Source: Sphingobacteriaceae bacterium
Lineage (GTDB): Bacteria > Bacteroidota > Bacteroidia > UBA7662
Direction of reading: 5' to 3'
Length of the DNA stretch: 64,000 nucleotides
Assembly (NCBI GenBank): GCA_013824115.1
Contig: PNNG01000001.1
Coordinates: 1 to 64,000, forward strand
Part shown: piece after piece, positions 52,501 to 60,947 of the stretch
How the letters are laid out: the number at the start of each line of letters is the position of its first letter
Position numbering within the stretch: the first letter of the stretch is position 1
The notes under the pieces: model-generated
What the model was told of the DNA's origin: nothing
Databases searched by the model: none
What the model saw: the letters and a program-made list of their open reading frames with translations, nothing else
Made by a program: the position numbers and the translations under genes

Positions 52501-53230
52501 AAAAGGTTTGACCTTGGCTTATGACCTTCGTCGTACTGGTAACGTACGTATCAATGCCAGCTATACCTTGCAGTTTGCCGATGGTACAGGCTCCGCTCCT
52601 GAGCAGGCAGCACAAATCATCCAAGCGGGTATCGACAATTTGCGTACGCCTATTCCATTGGATTTTGATGCGCGCCACCGTTTGGTGGGTACCTTGGACT
52701 TCCGCTTTGGAGAAGGCAAGAACTACAACGGTCCACGTATCAATGGTTTTGGCTTCATGGAAGGCATTGGTTTCAATATGGTTGCGAATGCTATTTCTGG
52801 TACTCCCTTCTCACGTCAAACTGTTCCCACTCCTGACGGAGCGGTAGTAGGTGGTTTGCAAGGTCGTACTACTTTAAAGGGTGGTATCAATGGTTCGCGT
52901 TTGCCTTGGCAGTTCCGTGTGAACCTCCGTATAGACAAAGACGTGACTGTGAAACTGGGCAAAGACCAGAATGACAAGCCACGTGAAGCAACCGTGAACG
53001 TATTTGTTCAAATTCTCAACCTCTTCGACGCTCGTAACGTGATCAATGTGTATCAGTTCACCGGCGATCCGAATGATGATGGTTACTTGACCAGCGACCT
53101 TGGTCGTCAGCAATTGCAAAGTGTATTGGATCAACAGGCATTCTTTGATCTTTACACTGCATCGATGGCCAATCCTGGTAATTTCTCGCTGCCCAGAAGA
53201 ACTCGTTTGGGCGTAAGATTCAATTTCTAA
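49568..53230 (+). CDS. TonB-dependent receptor with carboxypeptidase-regulatory-like domain
   Basis: A 1220-aa outer-membrane protein. Signal peptide (residues 1-22, ending VFGQA), a CarboxypepD_reg-like domain (27-108, TDIDGKYKFGALPPGRYDLK), a plug (about 128-232, ALNVRGSRSDATEYFIDGIR and GGIPAQYGDVTGGIINITTRG), then a 22-strand-type barrel ending RRTRLGVRFNF with C-terminal Phe. It has no SusD partner; instead the next genes are a 1328-aa secreted protein 9 bp downstream and a PorV-like protein. Arg codons are mainly CGT and Gly mainly GGT, suggesting high expression. The cargo is unknown. Confidence 0.92.
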   Translation: MQRKFYLSLFLLLLSTLAVFGQAGTGSLQGKVVDELKPKEGIPFANVVIERDGVVKGGTTTDIDGKYKFGALPPGRYDLKVSYVGYNPAVLKGVLVTADRSNFVDIKMTSGVNLTEISVVDYEVPLISKDETSTGGTVTREEIAALPTRDVNSIAATTGGVFQQDEGGALNVRGSRSDATEYFIDGIRVRGSTNLPNASIEQTTVITGGIPAQYGDVTGGIINITTRGPSGQFFGGAEVLSSAFVLEPYGYNLFALNFSGPLMKRNGKSILGYFISGEFETQKDPNPSAVGVWQLKDDVYNFVSENPFRPSIFGTGVNRNSEFVNANDMELRRVRPNANRDRLSIAGKIDFQPNDNISFTIGGNFDNTNGRAYARSLSLFSRDNMGFQDNNTFRAYGRLRQNFNSGENSSGPIKNAYYTLQFDYTKTTASQDGGGQLGRNAFNYGHVGYFDFDLVPIYQRQDYLDPETNILFDMDVLQGFAERNLSYRRSDIDPLLANWGTSFFNVLNSQEFSNISQVRSNGGLANGLRPGSAYGIWFDPGRQFGGYNYSDNDQYRFTGFFSADIGGHALKFGFEYDQRVDRGYSMNPFAGGIGLWGLARGLTNRHISELDLNNPLVRREGGLLIDGDTVNFNRLYNAPNQSAFDRNLRASMGLAPNDLRFINIDGMNPNDLKLSFFSAEELLNEGNSFVSYFGYDYLGNKLRNNPGALDFFTDAQNRPIPAFQPIYIAGFVEDKFSFDDLVFRVGVRVDRFDANQPVLKDRFLLYSARTVAEVDGALNSANGGLHPSIVPTDAVVYVNDITQPNPTILGYRSGVQWFTANGTEIRNASGIAAASATGAVTPFLVDPNQSNVRADAFTDYTPQINIMPRVAFSFPISDEAQFFAHYDVLTQRPSGFLRFDPRQFYFLQQVGGTLNNPDLKPERTIDYQLGFKQRLNKSSALTISAFYRELRNMIQIINVPFAFPLDYRTYGNIDFGTVKGLTLAYDLRRTGNVRINASYTLQFADGTGSAPEQAAQIIQAGIDNLRTPIPLDFDARHRLVGTLDFRFGEGKNYNGPRINGFGFMEGIGFNMVANAISGTPFSRQTVPTPDGAVVGGLQGRTTLKGGINGSRLPWQFRVNLRIDKDVTVKLGKDQNDKPREATVNVFVQILNLFDARNVINVYQFTGDPNDDGYLTSDLGRQQLQSVLDQQAFFDLYTASMANPGNFSLPRRTRLGVRFNF

Positions 53231-53239
53231 GCGTAAACA

Positions 53240-56200
53240 ATGAAAGGGATGATAATGAATCGTAAAATTTGGACCACGGTGATTGCACTCACCTTGGGAG
53301 GAATTTTTGGGGTGGAGGCGCGCGAGGATCTCTCAGTGCAGCCGCGCACCCAGCAAAACAACCGCCAGTTCATTGCCCGTGTGGCATCGAACTGTACCCC
53401 GCCCAGCGCGCGGATTAACTTGGACATCAACAATGTTCGTGCGATGATTTTGCGCGCGAATGATATGTGGTGGGACCAAGGTGGCAGTGGAATCGCGCGC
53501 TATGAAATTCCAAAGCTCGATGATCCTAGCTTGCCTAAAAAGCACTCCTTATTTGCTGGATCTATTTGGATTGGTGGCATTGATGCAGTAGGCACTTTAA
53601 AGGTGGCTGCACAGACCTATCGTCAAACCACCACTTTGGGTGTGGGTTGGTGGGCTGGCCCACTGACGCTTGACTCGGCAACCATTACGCGCGACGAATG
53701 TCGCCGTTGGGATACCCACTGGAAAGTGGAGCGTCGTCAAATTCAAGCCCACATAGCTGGTATCTCTTCTGGAGATGCTAGTTATGTAATTCCCGATGGA
53801 ATACGTCGCTGGCCTTGGCAGGGTGATGTAAGTTTGGGTCAAGACCAAAACATGGCTCCTTTTGTGGACGTTGATGCTGATGGCATTTACAATCCACAAG
53901 CTGGTGATTATCCAGAGATTTTTGGAGACCAAGCCATTTGGTTTGTAACCAACGACAAAGGAAATACGCCAGGCTCTGGTGCAACTCCTATCGGTATGGA
54001 AATTCAATCGCAGGCCTTTGCTTACCAGTCGAATGATGAGTTGAACAACATGACATTTTATAGCAATAAGATCATCAATCGTTCAAGTATTCGACTGGAT
54101 TCCTGCTTTATGGCCCAGTGGGTTGACCCCGATTTGGGTAATTACACCGATGACTTTGTTGGTTGTGATGTGCCTCGTGGTTTGGGCATTGCCTATAATG
54201 GTGACGATGACGACGAGGGTATTCAAGGCTACGGTGTCAATCCTCCATCTGTAGGGGTTGACTTCTTCGAGGGTCCTTTCTCTGACCCTGGTGATGGTGT
54301 TGACAATGACCGTGACACACAAGTAGATGAAATTGCTGCTTCAGGATGTGACCCAACTCCGCGGACTGAACGCATTATTATGGCCAAGTTCCTTTATTTT
54401 AACAATGACACCTCGCCTATTGGTAATCCAACTACTGCTGAACACGCTTACAACTATATGATAGGTCGTTGGAAAGACAACACTCAAATGGTATTTGGTG
54501 GAACTGGTTATCCTAACTCTGCTGGTGCTACTACCTTGCCTGCGGGTATCATGTTTCCTGGCACATCCGATAACCAATATGGTTGGTCTTTGGGTGGTTC
54601 GGCACAAAACCCGATAGCAACTCCGTTCAATTGGAGTGAGTTTCAACCCGGCCCTGGTGCACAACCAAATGTTCCGGCTGACCGTCGTTTCGTACAATCT
54701 GCAGGTCCTTTTACGCTTTTGCCAGGTGCTGTAAACTTCATCACCATTGGTGTGGTTTGGGCACGTGCTTCTTCGGGTGGTGCTCGTGGTTCATTCAATC
54801 AGTTGCTTCGTGCCGACTCTAAGGCCCAGGCATTGTTCGACAACTGCTTCAAAACCATTGATGGTCCCGATGCTCCGGATGTAGGAATTACCGAACTGGA
54901 TCAGGAATTGATCCTTACCTTCAGCTACAAGCCCAATAGTAACAACTTCCGTTTGGGTTATTTGGAAGAAGATCCAATCATCAAGGCTTTGAACGATAAC
55001 TTGCCTGCAGGCACACCTCTTTTCGACCCCTTCTATCGTTTTGAGGGCTTCAAGGTGTATCAGTTGGCTGCTTCAAATGTATCTACTGGTGAATTGGACG
55101 ATCCAAACCGTGCTCGTTTGTTGTACCAAGGCGACATTGAGAACAGTGTAAGTAGAATCATTAACTGGGATTTTAATTTGGACATCGAGAAGTCGGTTCC
55201 TTTCCTTGCTGTTGAGGGTGCCAATCAGGGTGTTCAAATGAGCTTACGCATTACGCGTGACCTGTTTGCTGAGGGTAGTGACCGATTGACCAACTTTAAG
55301 CGCTACCACTATATGGTAATTGCTTATGGTTACAACAACTACTCTACTTTCGATCCGGCTTCAGACACTGGTCAGCAAAGGCCTTATTTGGCAGGTAGAA
55401 ATAATGTTCAGGTACATACTGGCATTCCTCACAAATGGGAGCCCACCTTCAATGGCTTGATTTTGAACTCTCGTTTTGGTGATGGACCTCCTATTACCCA
55501 GTTTGAAGGCCGTGGTAACGGTGGTACCTTCCTTGAGTTAACAGAGTCAACCGTAGCACAAATTTTAGCCAATGGTTCTGCGCAACCAACCTATAAGGGT
55601 GGTTCAGGCCCTGTAAACATCAAGGTGGTTGATCCTACATTGGTACCTAGAACGAAAATGCGAATGGCCATGTATCGTGGTTCTGTGAATAGTGCGGGTA
55701 ACCTGGGTGTTAATGACCAAGCGCGTTGGTACATTACTTATAATAATGACACTATTTTCTCAGATACCACAATTGCGGTTGGTTCTGAACAGATTTTAGG
55801 TTATTACGAAAACAATGTGATATTCCGTCGTCTGGGTCTCAGTGCAACTGTTCGCAATGTGCCTTCTCCTGGTGAACAGCCAGAGCGGGGCAACGGTATC
55901 ATAGGTTCCAATTCTACTTACGCGGATCGTTCACGTGAGTGGTTGCAGTTCCTCCCCGATAATGCTCGTTTGGAGGTATTTGACTGGATTAAGGCGGGCC
56001 CTCCCGGTGGAGACCCCTTGATTGCTGGCGGTGACCCGCAGCGCTTCTTTGAGGGTATTGTGCCCGGTGAAATTCCTGGTTTCAATGTTTCAGGTGGAAC
56101 TTGGACGGCCATGCGATATGCGGCTCCTACTGCCTTCCATCCAGGTGTGTTCAACTCACAGGGCGATAATACTCCTTTGAATATGCCTTTCCGCGAAGCC

Positions 56201-57226
56201 GCGCGCTTGGATAGCTTGAGAAGCGTAGATGTGGTAATTACTCCTGATAAGAGTAAGTGGACCAAGGTGGTGGTTTTGGAAATGTGCGAAAATTCAACAT
56301 TGTCGGAAGGTAACCGCCGTCGTAATCACTTGAGGGCTGCTGCATCACGTGACAAAAATGGCAATATAGATGCGAGCGAAACCCGTCAAGGATTTAGCTG
56401 GTTCCCAGGTTATGCCATTAACGTGGAAACGGGGCAACGTTTGAATATGGCATTCGGTGAAGATAGCCGATTGTCGATTTCGAATGGCCGCGATATGATT
56501 TGGAATCCTAGTGATACGCTTTTTGGAAATCAGTTGACCGGTCAACCTCAATTTGTAATGGGTGGAAAGCACTTCATATATGTGTTGTCCTCTCCTTATG
56601 ATGAGGGTGAACGCCCTTACCAAATCATCACTCGTACATTGGGTGGCGGTACTCCTAATCCGAACAATCTGCCAGTGAACACCATTCGCGATTTCTATCG
56701 TGAAGTTATGTGGACATCGATACCTTTGTTGCGTCCAGGTCGTACGTTCCTCGACAATGAGTACACTGCTAAGATTCGCGTAAACAACCGTTATCGTGCC
56801 TTCTTGCTGCCGTCAGTAACTTCGGTAACCAACAATGGTAATCCATTGTACGAAATCGATGCCACTGGCTTAGCTCCTACCAAAAACGACTTGGCTACGG
56901 CACAAAAGGCGTTGGAGTTGATTCGTGTAGTACCTAATCCTTACTATGCTGCATCGCGTTACGAAGTGAGCCAAATCGACAATAGGGTGCGTATTACCAA
57001 CTTGCCGCAGCGCTGCGATATCCGTATCTACACCACCGGCGGTACCTTGATTCGTACTTTGCGGAAAGACGACCCAACGACTTTTGTTGACTGGGATTTG
57101 TTGAACCAAGAGCGTATTCCAATTGCCAGTGGTGCTTACATCATTCACGTGAATGCGCCAGGTATTGGTGAGCGTGTGGTGAAATGGTTTGGTGTAACTC
57201 GTCCAATTGACTTGGATACCTTCTAA
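53240..57226 (+). CDS. 1328-aa secreted protein with FlgD-like C-terminus
   Basis: A large exported protein (signal peptide MIMNRKIWTTVIALTLGG...VEA; start at 53240, or at the internal ATG 53255). Residues about 170-260 include DVDADGIYNPQAGDYP, a Ca-binding-like acidic repeat followed by EIFGDQAIWFV, and later DNDRDTQVDE. The last 100 residues contain VVPNPYYAASRYE, RITNLPQRCDIRIYTTGGTL and SGAYIIHVNAPG, which is a FlgD-Ig-like fold, but it ends IDLDTF rather than the usual basic T9SS tail. Family function is unknown. Between receptor and PorV-like genes, it is probably the cargo or surface partner of this system. Confidence 0.88.
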   Translation: MKGMIMNRKIWTTVIALTLGGIFGVEAREDLSVQPRTQQNNRQFIARVASNCTPPSARINLDINNVRAMILRANDMWWDQGGSGIARYEIPKLDDPSLPKKHSLFAGSIWIGGIDAVGTLKVAAQTYRQTTTLGVGWWAGPLTLDSATITRDECRRWDTHWKVERRQIQAHIAGISSGDASYVIPDGIRRWPWQGDVSLGQDQNMAPFVDVDADGIYNPQAGDYPEIFGDQAIWFVTNDKGNTPGSGATPIGMEIQSQAFAYQSNDELNNMTFYSNKIINRSSIRLDSCFMAQWVDPDLGNYTDDFVGCDVPRGLGIAYNGDDDDEGIQGYGVNPPSVGVDFFEGPFSDPGDGVDNDRDTQVDEIAASGCDPTPRTERIIMAKFLYFNNDTSPIGNPTTAEHAYNYMIGRWKDNTQMVFGGTGYPNSAGATTLPAGIMFPGTSDNQYGWSLGGSAQNPIATPFNWSEFQPGPGAQPNVPADRRFVQSAGPFTLLPGAVNFITIGVVWARASSGGARGSFNQLLRADSKAQALFDNCFKTIDGPDAPDVGITELDQELILTFSYKPNSNNFRLGYLEEDPIIKALNDNLPAGTPLFDPFYRFEGFKVYQLAASNVSTGELDDPNRARLLYQGDIENSVSRIINWDFNLDIEKSVPFLAVEGANQGVQMSLRITRDLFAEGSDRLTNFKRYHYMVIAYGYNNYSTFDPASDTGQQRPYLAGRNNVQVHTGIPHKWEPTFNGLILNSRFGDGPPITQFEGRGNGGTFLELTESTVAQILANGSAQPTYKGGSGPVNIKVVDPTLVPRTKMRMAMYRGSVNSAGNLGVNDQARWYITYNNDTIFSDTTIAVGSEQILGYYENNVIFRRLGLSATVRNVPSPGEQPERGNGIIGSNSTYADRSREWLQFLPDNARLEVFDWIKAGPPGGDPLIAGGDPQRFFEGIVPGEIPGFNVSGGTWTAMRYAAPTAFHPGVFNSQGDNTPLNMPFREAARLDSLRSVDVVITPDKSKWTKVVVLEMCENSTLSEGNRRRNHLRAAASRDKNGNIDASETRQGFSWFPGYAINVETGQRLNMAFGEDSRLSISNGRDMIWNPSDTLFGNQLTGQPQFVMGGKHFIYVLSSPYDEGERPYQIITRTLGGGTPNPNNLPVNTIRDFYREVMWTSIPLLRPGRTFLDNEYTAKIRVNNRYRAFLLPSVTSVTNNGNPLYEIDATGLAPTKNDLATAQKALELIRVVPNPYYAASRYEVSQIDNRVRITNLPQRCDIRIYTTGGTLIRTLRKDDPTTFVDWDLLNQERIPIASGAYIIHVNAPGIGERVVKWFGVTRPIDLDTF

Positions 57227-57245
57227 TTTTTTAACGAGCTAGAGC

Positions 57246-58298
57246 ATGAAATTAGATATGATAAAGAAAAGCGGCCTGATGATCGTAGCATTGGCAACAA
57301 TTGTTGCCAGTGCCTACGCAGGCAATCCCGACCGTCGCGGTCAGGCTGGAGCACAAGAATTATTGGTTGTGCCTTGGGCGCGCAGTGCGGGTTGGATAGG
57401 CATCAACACCTCGACAGTACGCGGCGTAGAAGCGGAGCGAATGAACGTGGCTGGTTTGGCATTTACCAAAAAGACGGAGCTCAATTTTTCGCGCACCACT
57501 TGGTTGAGTGGCACCGACATTTACATGAATGCCTTTGGATTGGCTCAGAAAATCAACGAGTCGAGTGCCTTGGGCTTCTCGGTGATGTCGATCGATATGG
57601 GTACCATTGACATCACTACTACAGAGAATCCTGATGGTGGTTTAGGCACTTACAAACCATCGTTTGCTAACATTGGTATTTCTTATGCCAAGTCGTTCTC
57701 AGATCGTATTCATGGTGGCGCCACAGTGCGTGTAATTACTCAGAGCATTTCTGACGTGAGTGCACAGGGTGTTGCTTTCGATGCGGGTATTCAGTATGTA
57801 ACGGGGCCCAAAGACGCTATCAAATTCGGTATTGCCTTACGCAACGTGGGAACTCCCATGGTGTTTGGCGGCGACGGTTTGTCGGCTCGAGGAACTATGC
57901 AGGGTAATACAGTAGCATTGACCTTGGCGCAGCGTTCACAACAATTTGAACTGCCTTCGTTGATGAATATTGGTGCTTCGTATGATTTGTATCCCATGGG
58001 TATCGACGACTATAAGTTGACGGTTGCAGGTAACTTTACTTCTAACTCATTTACCAACGACCAATATGGTTTAGGAGCTGAGTTTAGTTGGAGGAATATT
58101 TTTGCAGTACGTACTGGCTACCAGTTCGAAAATGGTTTCAGTACTGAGGCAAGTCGTCAGAATGTATATACCGGTTTGAACTTCGGTTTTTCGGTAGATG
58201 CACCGCTGGGTAAGAGCATTTTCGGTTTTGACTATGCTTATCGTGGTACCAATCCTTTTGGAGGCACACATTTGCTAGGAGTAAGGTACACCCTTTGA
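57246..58298 (+). CDS. PorV/PorQ-family outer-membrane protein
   Basis: A 350-aa exported beta-barrel (signal ending ASAYA). The region ARSAGWIGINTSTVRGVEAERMNVAGLA (residues about 45-75) and LNFSRTTWLSGTDIYMNAFGLAQ follow the PorV/PorQ (FadL-like) pattern, and the end FGGTHLLGVRYTL is a typical last strand. PorV is the T9SS protein that carries cargo to the attachment complex. A paralogue in an operon with a secreted giant suggests a dedicated carrier; this is an inference. It is the last gene, 19 bp after the preceding stop, and is followed by a terminator. Confidence 0.8.
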   Translation: MKLDMIKKSGLMIVALATIVASAYAGNPDRRGQAGAQELLVVPWARSAGWIGINTSTVRGVEAERMNVAGLAFTKKTELNFSRTTWLSGTDIYMNAFGLAQKINESSALGFSVMSIDMGTIDITTTENPDGGLGTYKPSFANIGISYAKSFSDRIHGGATVRVITQSISDVSAQGVAFDAGIQYVTGPKDAIKFGIALRNVGTPMVFGGDGLSARGTMQGNTVALTLAQRSQQFELPSLMNIGASYDLYPMGIDDYKLTVAGNFTSNSFTNDQYGLGAEFSWRNIFAVRTGYQFENGFSTEASRQNVYTGLNFGFSVDAPLGKSIFGFDYAYRGTNPFGGTHLLGVRYTL

Positions 58299-58316
58299 TT
58301 TTTTTGTAAATTTGTA

Positions 58317-58352
58317 GAGAAACGCTCCCCTTCGGGTGGGGCGTTTCTTTTT
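58317..58352 (+). terminator. Rho-independent terminator of the receptor/PorV operon
   Basis: A stem of GAAACGC / GCGTTTC extended by C-G pairs around a TTCGG loop, then five T residues. It ends 16 bp before the greA ATG. Confidence 0.9.
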
Positions 58353-58368
58353 GTTTAAACGAAGCAGT

Positions 58369-58842
58369 ATGAGTCAGGTATCGTATTTCACGAAGGAAGG
58401 GCTGGAAAAGCTCAAAGAAGAATTGGCCGATTTGAAAGGCCGGGGAAGATCTGAAATGGCCAAAGCCATTCAGGAGGCGCGTGAGAAGGGGGATCTTTCG
58501 GAGAATGCCGAGTATGATGCGGCCAAAGATGCGCAGGGTTTACTTGAGTTGAACATTGTGAAACTGGAGCAGATATTGTCGACAGCCAGGATACTCGACG
58601 AGAGCCAGATAGATTTAAGCAAAGTACAGCCATTGACGAAGGTGAAGATTAAAAACTCGGCCAATGGTGCAGTAATGACTTATACCCTGGTTTCGGAAAA
58701 GGAGGCTGATTTGAAAGCGGGTAAAATCTCGGTGAGTTCGCCCATAGGTAGCGGTTTGATTGGCAAGCGTGTGGGTGAATTGGCTGAAATTACGGTCCCC
58801 AATGGGGTCATAAAGTTTGAGGTGTTAGAAATATCCCTATAG
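58369..58842 (+). CDS. greA: Transcription elongation factor GreA
   Basis: A 157-aa protein that rescues backtracked RNA polymerase by stimulating transcript cleavage. The N-terminal coiled coil carries the acidic tip SENAEYDAAKDAQG (Asp and Glu of the hairpin), and the C-terminal FKBP-like domain has SPIGSGLIGKRVGE. The ATG at 58369 (MSQVSYFTKEG) is the normal family start. The HIT gene begins 1 bp after its stop. Confidence 0.96.
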   Translation: MSQVSYFTKEGLEKLKEELADLKGRGRSEMAKAIQEAREKGDLSENAEYDAAKDAQGLLELNIVKLEQILSTARILDESQIDLSKVQPLTKVKIKNSANGAVMTYTLVSEKEADLKAGKISVSSPIGSGLIGKRVGELAEITVPNGVIKFEVLEISL

Positions 58843-58843
58843 T

Positions 58844-59236
58844 ATGCCTACCATTTTCAGTCGAATTATTTCGGGAGAGATACCCTGCCACAAAATTGCT
58901 GAAGACGACAGGTTTTTGGCTTTTTTGGACATTCAGCCTTTGGTGGAAGGTCATGTTTTGGTGATTCCGAAGGTAGAGGTTGATTACATTTTCCATTTGG
59001 AGGACGACTTATTGGCGGGTTTGATGGTCTTTTCCAAGCGCATTGCACCTGCCATAGAAAAGGCCATACCCTGCAAACGTTTGGGAGTAACGGTAATTGG
59101 CTTGGAAGTGCCTCATACGCATGTTCATTTGATTCCCATACAGGAAGTGGGCGATATGAATTTTTCGAAAAGGAAGTTAAATCCGTCGTACGACGACCTT
59201 GCCGATGTGGCTAAGAGAATTACCGCGAACCTATAA
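58844..59236 (+). CDS. HIT-family hydrolase
   Basis: A 130-aa histidine-triad protein. N-terminal [20 protein letters not shown] and the active site HTHVHLIP are intact, as in HinT/AP4A hydrolases that act on nucleoside phosphoramidates or dinucleotides. It probably shares a transcript with greA. The 3' end overlaps ruvC convergently by 17 bp. Confidence 0.95.
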   Translation: MPTIFSRIISGEIPCHKIAEDDRFLAFLDIQPLVEGHVLVIPKVEVDYIFHLEDDLLAGLMVFSKRIAPAIEKAIPCKRLGVTVIGLEVPHTHVHLIPIQEVGDMNFSKRKLNPSYDDLADVAKRITANL

Positions 59237-59795
59237 GTTTATCGGGATTCTCTTTCAGAAATGCTTTCCACCCACCCTTAGCGGTGGGTATTTTTTTGCC
59301 CTGCGTTTGAAAATGGTGACAAACAGCGGCGGCCAATGCATCGGTGGCATCGAGCTTTTCGGTAGATACTTGTGCTTTCAGCAAGGTGTCGAGCATGGCG
59401 GCCACTTGTTCTTTGCTGGCATTGCCGTTTCCGGTAATCGATTGCTTGATCTTTTTGGGTGCGTATTCTACCACCGGTATTTGTCGCGATAAGGCAGCCG
59501 CAATAGCCACTCCTTGTGCCCTGCCTAATTTGAGCATGCTCTGCACATTTTTGCCATAAAAGGGAGCTTCAATGGCCAATTCGTCGGGGTGATGGGCATC
59601 AATGATTCTGATGAGTTCCTGAAAGATGACCGCCAGTTTGGTGGCATGGTCGTCATTCGATGCAAGTTTGAGCACGCCAATGTCGAGCAAGCGCATGAAA
59701 TTGCCTTCGGTGCGTATGAGTCCATAGCCCATTACCGTGGTGCCGGGGTCAATGCCCAGGATGACTTTTTCGCTACCTGTCTTGGCGGGATGCAT
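59220..59795 (-). CDS. ruvC: Holliday junction resolvase RuvC
   Basis: A 191-aa endonuclease of the RuvABC complex. The catalytic acidic residues lie in [13 protein letters not shown] (Asp), [14 protein letters not shown] (Glu), and [13 protein letters not shown] (Asp pair). The ATG at 59793-59795 is preferred; 41 upstream codons to another ATG look non-coding. A -7-like box ends 4 bp before this ATG. Confidence 0.95.
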   Translation of the reverse strand: MHPAKTGSEKVILGIDPGTTVMGYGLIRTEGNFMRLLDIGVLKLASNDDHATKLAVIFQELIRIIDAHHPDELAIEAPFYGKNVQSMLKLGRAQGVAIAAALSRQIPVVEYAPKKIKQSITGNGNASKEQVAAMLDTLLKAQVSTEKLDATDALAAAVCHHFQTQGKKIPTAKGGWKAFLKENPDKLIGSR

Positions 59796-59799
59796 GGGG

Positions 59800-59807
59800 T
59801 AAAGATA
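59800..59807 (-). promoter_or_regulatory. -7-like box of ruvC
   Basis: On the minus strand TATCTTTA, one mismatch from TAnnTTTG, ends 4 bp before the ruvC ATG, the same geometry as rlmN, rbfA and nth. Confidence 0.45.
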
Positions 59808-59880
59808 AGATAGGCCCACGGCACTGGCGCATTTTTGATGAGGTTTGGTAATTTCCCTTAACTTCGCTGCTCCTGGCATT

Positions 59881-60930
59881 ATGGAACAACATTGGTGGTA
59901 CCGTTTTCGCAAAAACAAACCGGCTGTGGCTGGGGGATTTTTTTTGGTGCTGTGTTCCTTGCTGGCAGTTTTTGCCTACCTACTTATTCCCGATAAAAGC
60001 AAAGATGCCAACGAGCAGCATTTGCAATTGATTGCCTTGCCGCCAGGTACCCAGCAGCTGTTTGTGGTTCCAAAGCAAGCCTATACCTCCTCGTTTGGTT
60101 GGTGGATAGCCGGAAAAGAGGTGTCGCAGCAGGCCATTCCGGTAGATACGGTTTATTCATTTTCGGATTCGTTGGCCTATGTGGTTGCCGGCGACGCCAC
60201 GGGAAACTTGCAGCTTCTGGCCAATCCTTCGGCATTTGAACTGCAGCAACGCACCTATTGGCTGGGAACCGATATCATGGGGCGCGATTTGTGGAGCAGA
60301 TTGGTGCTGGGCTTGCGGGTGTCGCTGGCTGTTGGAGTCATTGCGGTATTGATTAGCTTGCTGGTGGGGGTAGTTTTGGGCGCAGTGGCGGGCTTTTATG
60401 GAGGCTGGGTAGACCAATGTATCGGCTGGTTGATCAATGTCATTTGGTCTATTCCATCCTTGCTTTTGGTCATTGCTTTTTCTTTGGTGATGGGCAAGGG
60501 CATGTGGCAGGTTTTTTTGGCGGTGGGCTTAACCATGTGGGTAGATGTGGCCCGCATTGTACGTGGGCAGGTGCTTGCTTTGCGAGAGCAAGAATTTGTA
60601 TTGGCAGCAAAGGCCATGGGATTTAGCGATGCGCGGATCATTTTCAGACATATTTTGCCCAATGTGGTAGGCCCTATTGTCATCATGTCGGCCAGCAATT
60701 TTGCCACTGCTATTCTGGTAGAATCGGGCTTGAGCTTTTTGGGCCTGGGGGTGCAGCCACCTACTGCCAGTTTGGGCATGATGATCAAGGAGCATTATCC
60801 TTACATCATTATGGATGCAGCTTATTTGGCCATGATTCCGGGGGTGGTGATTTTGCTGCTGGTATTGGCCTTTAATCTCTTTGGGAACGGTTTAAGCGAT
60901 GCTTTTGACAGCAAGCAAAAAATACACTAA
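59881..60930 (+). CDS. DppC/OppC-type ABC transporter permease
   Basis: A 349-aa inner-membrane permease of the peptide/nickel transport family. An N-terminal helix (about 17-40) is followed by a periplasmic insert (about 41-125), then [21 protein letters not shown] and five helices. The EAA loop is [20 protein letters not shown], and [19 protein letters not shown] is a family signature. The ATG at 59881 is preferred over one 12 codons upstream. Binding protein, second permease and ATPase genes are missing nearby, as for many scattered Bacteroidota systems. Confidence 0.92.
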   Translation: MEQHWWYRFRKNKPAVAGGFFLVLCSLLAVFAYLLIPDKSKDANEQHLQLIALPPGTQQLFVVPKQAYTSSFGWWIAGKEVSQQAIPVDTVYSFSDSLAYVVAGDATGNLQLLANPSAFELQQRTYWLGTDIMGRDLWSRLVLGLRVSLAVGVIAVLISLLVGVVLGAVAGFYGGWVDQCIGWLINVIWSIPSLLLVIAFSLVMGKGMWQVFLAVGLTMWVDVARIVRGQVLALREQEFVLAAKAMGFSDARIIFRHILPNVVGPIVIMSASNFATAILVESGLSFLGLGVQPPTASLGMMIKEHYPYIIMDAAYLAMIPGVVILLLVLAFNLFGNGLSDAFDSKQKIH

Positions 60931-60947
60931 CTTGCTTTTATTTTGTC

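Noticed and set aside
58307-58314. TAAATTTG as promoter of greA
   Set aside because: It matches the -7 consensus, but the operon's rho-independent terminator lies between it and greA, so it would drive only a very short RNA; chance in A/T-rich sequence is likelier.
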